The translations under genes and the position numbers were made by a program. Positions 47,691 through 47,898 of a DNA stretch of 47,898 nt are shown in pieces; the first letter of the stretch is position 1, and each line of letters opens with the position of its first letter. Location of the stretch: the NCBI RefSeq assembly GCF_900143215.1, contig NZ_FRDM01000029.1, positions 1,207 through 49,104 on the forward strand. The letters are read 5' to 3'. The notes beneath the pieces were generated by a model. It had not been told where the DNA came from. It was given only the letters and a program-made list of their open reading frames with translations, and did not search any database. Origin of the DNA: Geodermatophilus obscurus (GTDB lineage: Bacteria; Actinomycetota; Actinomycetes; Mycobacteriales; Geodermatophilaceae).

Positions 47691-47898
47691 TCTACGGAGA
47701 GTTTGATCCTGGCTCAGGACGAACGCTGGCGGCGTGCTTAACACATGCAAGTCGAACGCTGAACCCGCTTCGGTGGGGGATGAGTGGCGAACGGGTGAGT
47801 AACACGTGGGCAACCTGCCCCCGGCTCTGGGATAACTCCAAGAAATTGGGGCTAATACCGGATGTTCACTGCTGGCCGCATGGTCGGTGGTGGAAAGG
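47691..47898 (+). rRNA. rrs: 16S ribosomal RNA, 5' part
   Basis: GAGTTTGATCCTGGCTCAG begins at 47699, matching E. coli position 9, so the mature 5' end is near 47691. CGAACGCTGGCGGCGTGC and GGCGAACGGGTGAGTAACAC follow as in all 16S genes. The V1-V2 segments with GGCAACCTGCCCCCGGC look like Geodermatophilaceae. The gene runs off the right edge. Confidence 0.98.

Overview
The window is a very GC-rich actinobacterial chromosome segment. The partial 16S rRNA at the right end and the overall gene order point to Geodermatophilaceae (Blastococcus/Geodermatophilus/Modestobacter relatives); I cannot fix the genus by eye. Most of the window is the conserved actinobacterial block from dprA/xerC through rpsB-tsf-pyrH-frr-cdsA, dxr-rip1-ispG, rimP-nusA-infB-rbfA-truB and rpsO-pnp to dapB, ending in an rRNA operon.

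Left edge, 1-3211: an accessory island on the minus strand. It encodes a large protein (start 2393, running off the left edge) that joins an N-terminal trypsin-like protease, with His/Asp/Ser all present, to an NB-ARC type STAND ATPase and TPR repeats. It is preceded by a small Trypco2-family (trypsin-co-occurring domain 2) gene. This is a protease-NLR conflict system. It sits where dprA normally lies, and only about 45 C-terminal codons of a dprA-like reading frame survive between it and xerC. The large gene has three TTA codons and many A/T-ending codons, unlike the core genes.

3293-14838: xerC, a WhiG/FliA-type sigma factor, an M23 peptidase, the translation and nucleotide genes rpsB, tsf, pyrH and frr, then cdsA. 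A leftward run follows: DUF952-GNAT fusion, PPK2, a DHFR-fold reductase, an ECF sigma factor with SnoaL-like C terminus, and a SpoU-family RNA methyltransferase.

15014-20769: a single-pass membrane protein with an Asp-rich tandem repeat, rlmN, a VIT1/CCC1 transporter, and a leftward pair made of an LCP protein and a secreted LAYTG-anchored (sortase-type) protein, then a DUF2631 membrane protein.

20849-27660: dxr, rip1 (site-2 protease), ispG, GNAT and a penicillin-binding lipoprotein, the same order as Mycobacterium tuberculosis Rv2870c-Rv2864c as I recall it. 27840-28835: DUF4439 and lipoprotein genes, divergent from rimP.

29056-38997: rimP-nusA-ylxR-infB-DUF503-rbfA-small ORF-nrnA-MATE-truB, with several 4-nt overlaps that imply translational coupling. 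39129-47288: a MhuD-like haem-degrading monooxygenase, ilvE, ribF, rpsO, pnp, M16 peptidase, VanZ-like protein and dapB. 47408-47898: rrn promoter, antitermination box and the start of 16S rRNA.

A dispersed intergenic palindromic element occurs five times (after rpsB, tsf, the GNAT gene, infB and DUF503). Its outer stem changes sequence but keeps pairing, so it looks like a structured repeat family. It and the protease-NLR island are the two most interesting items here.
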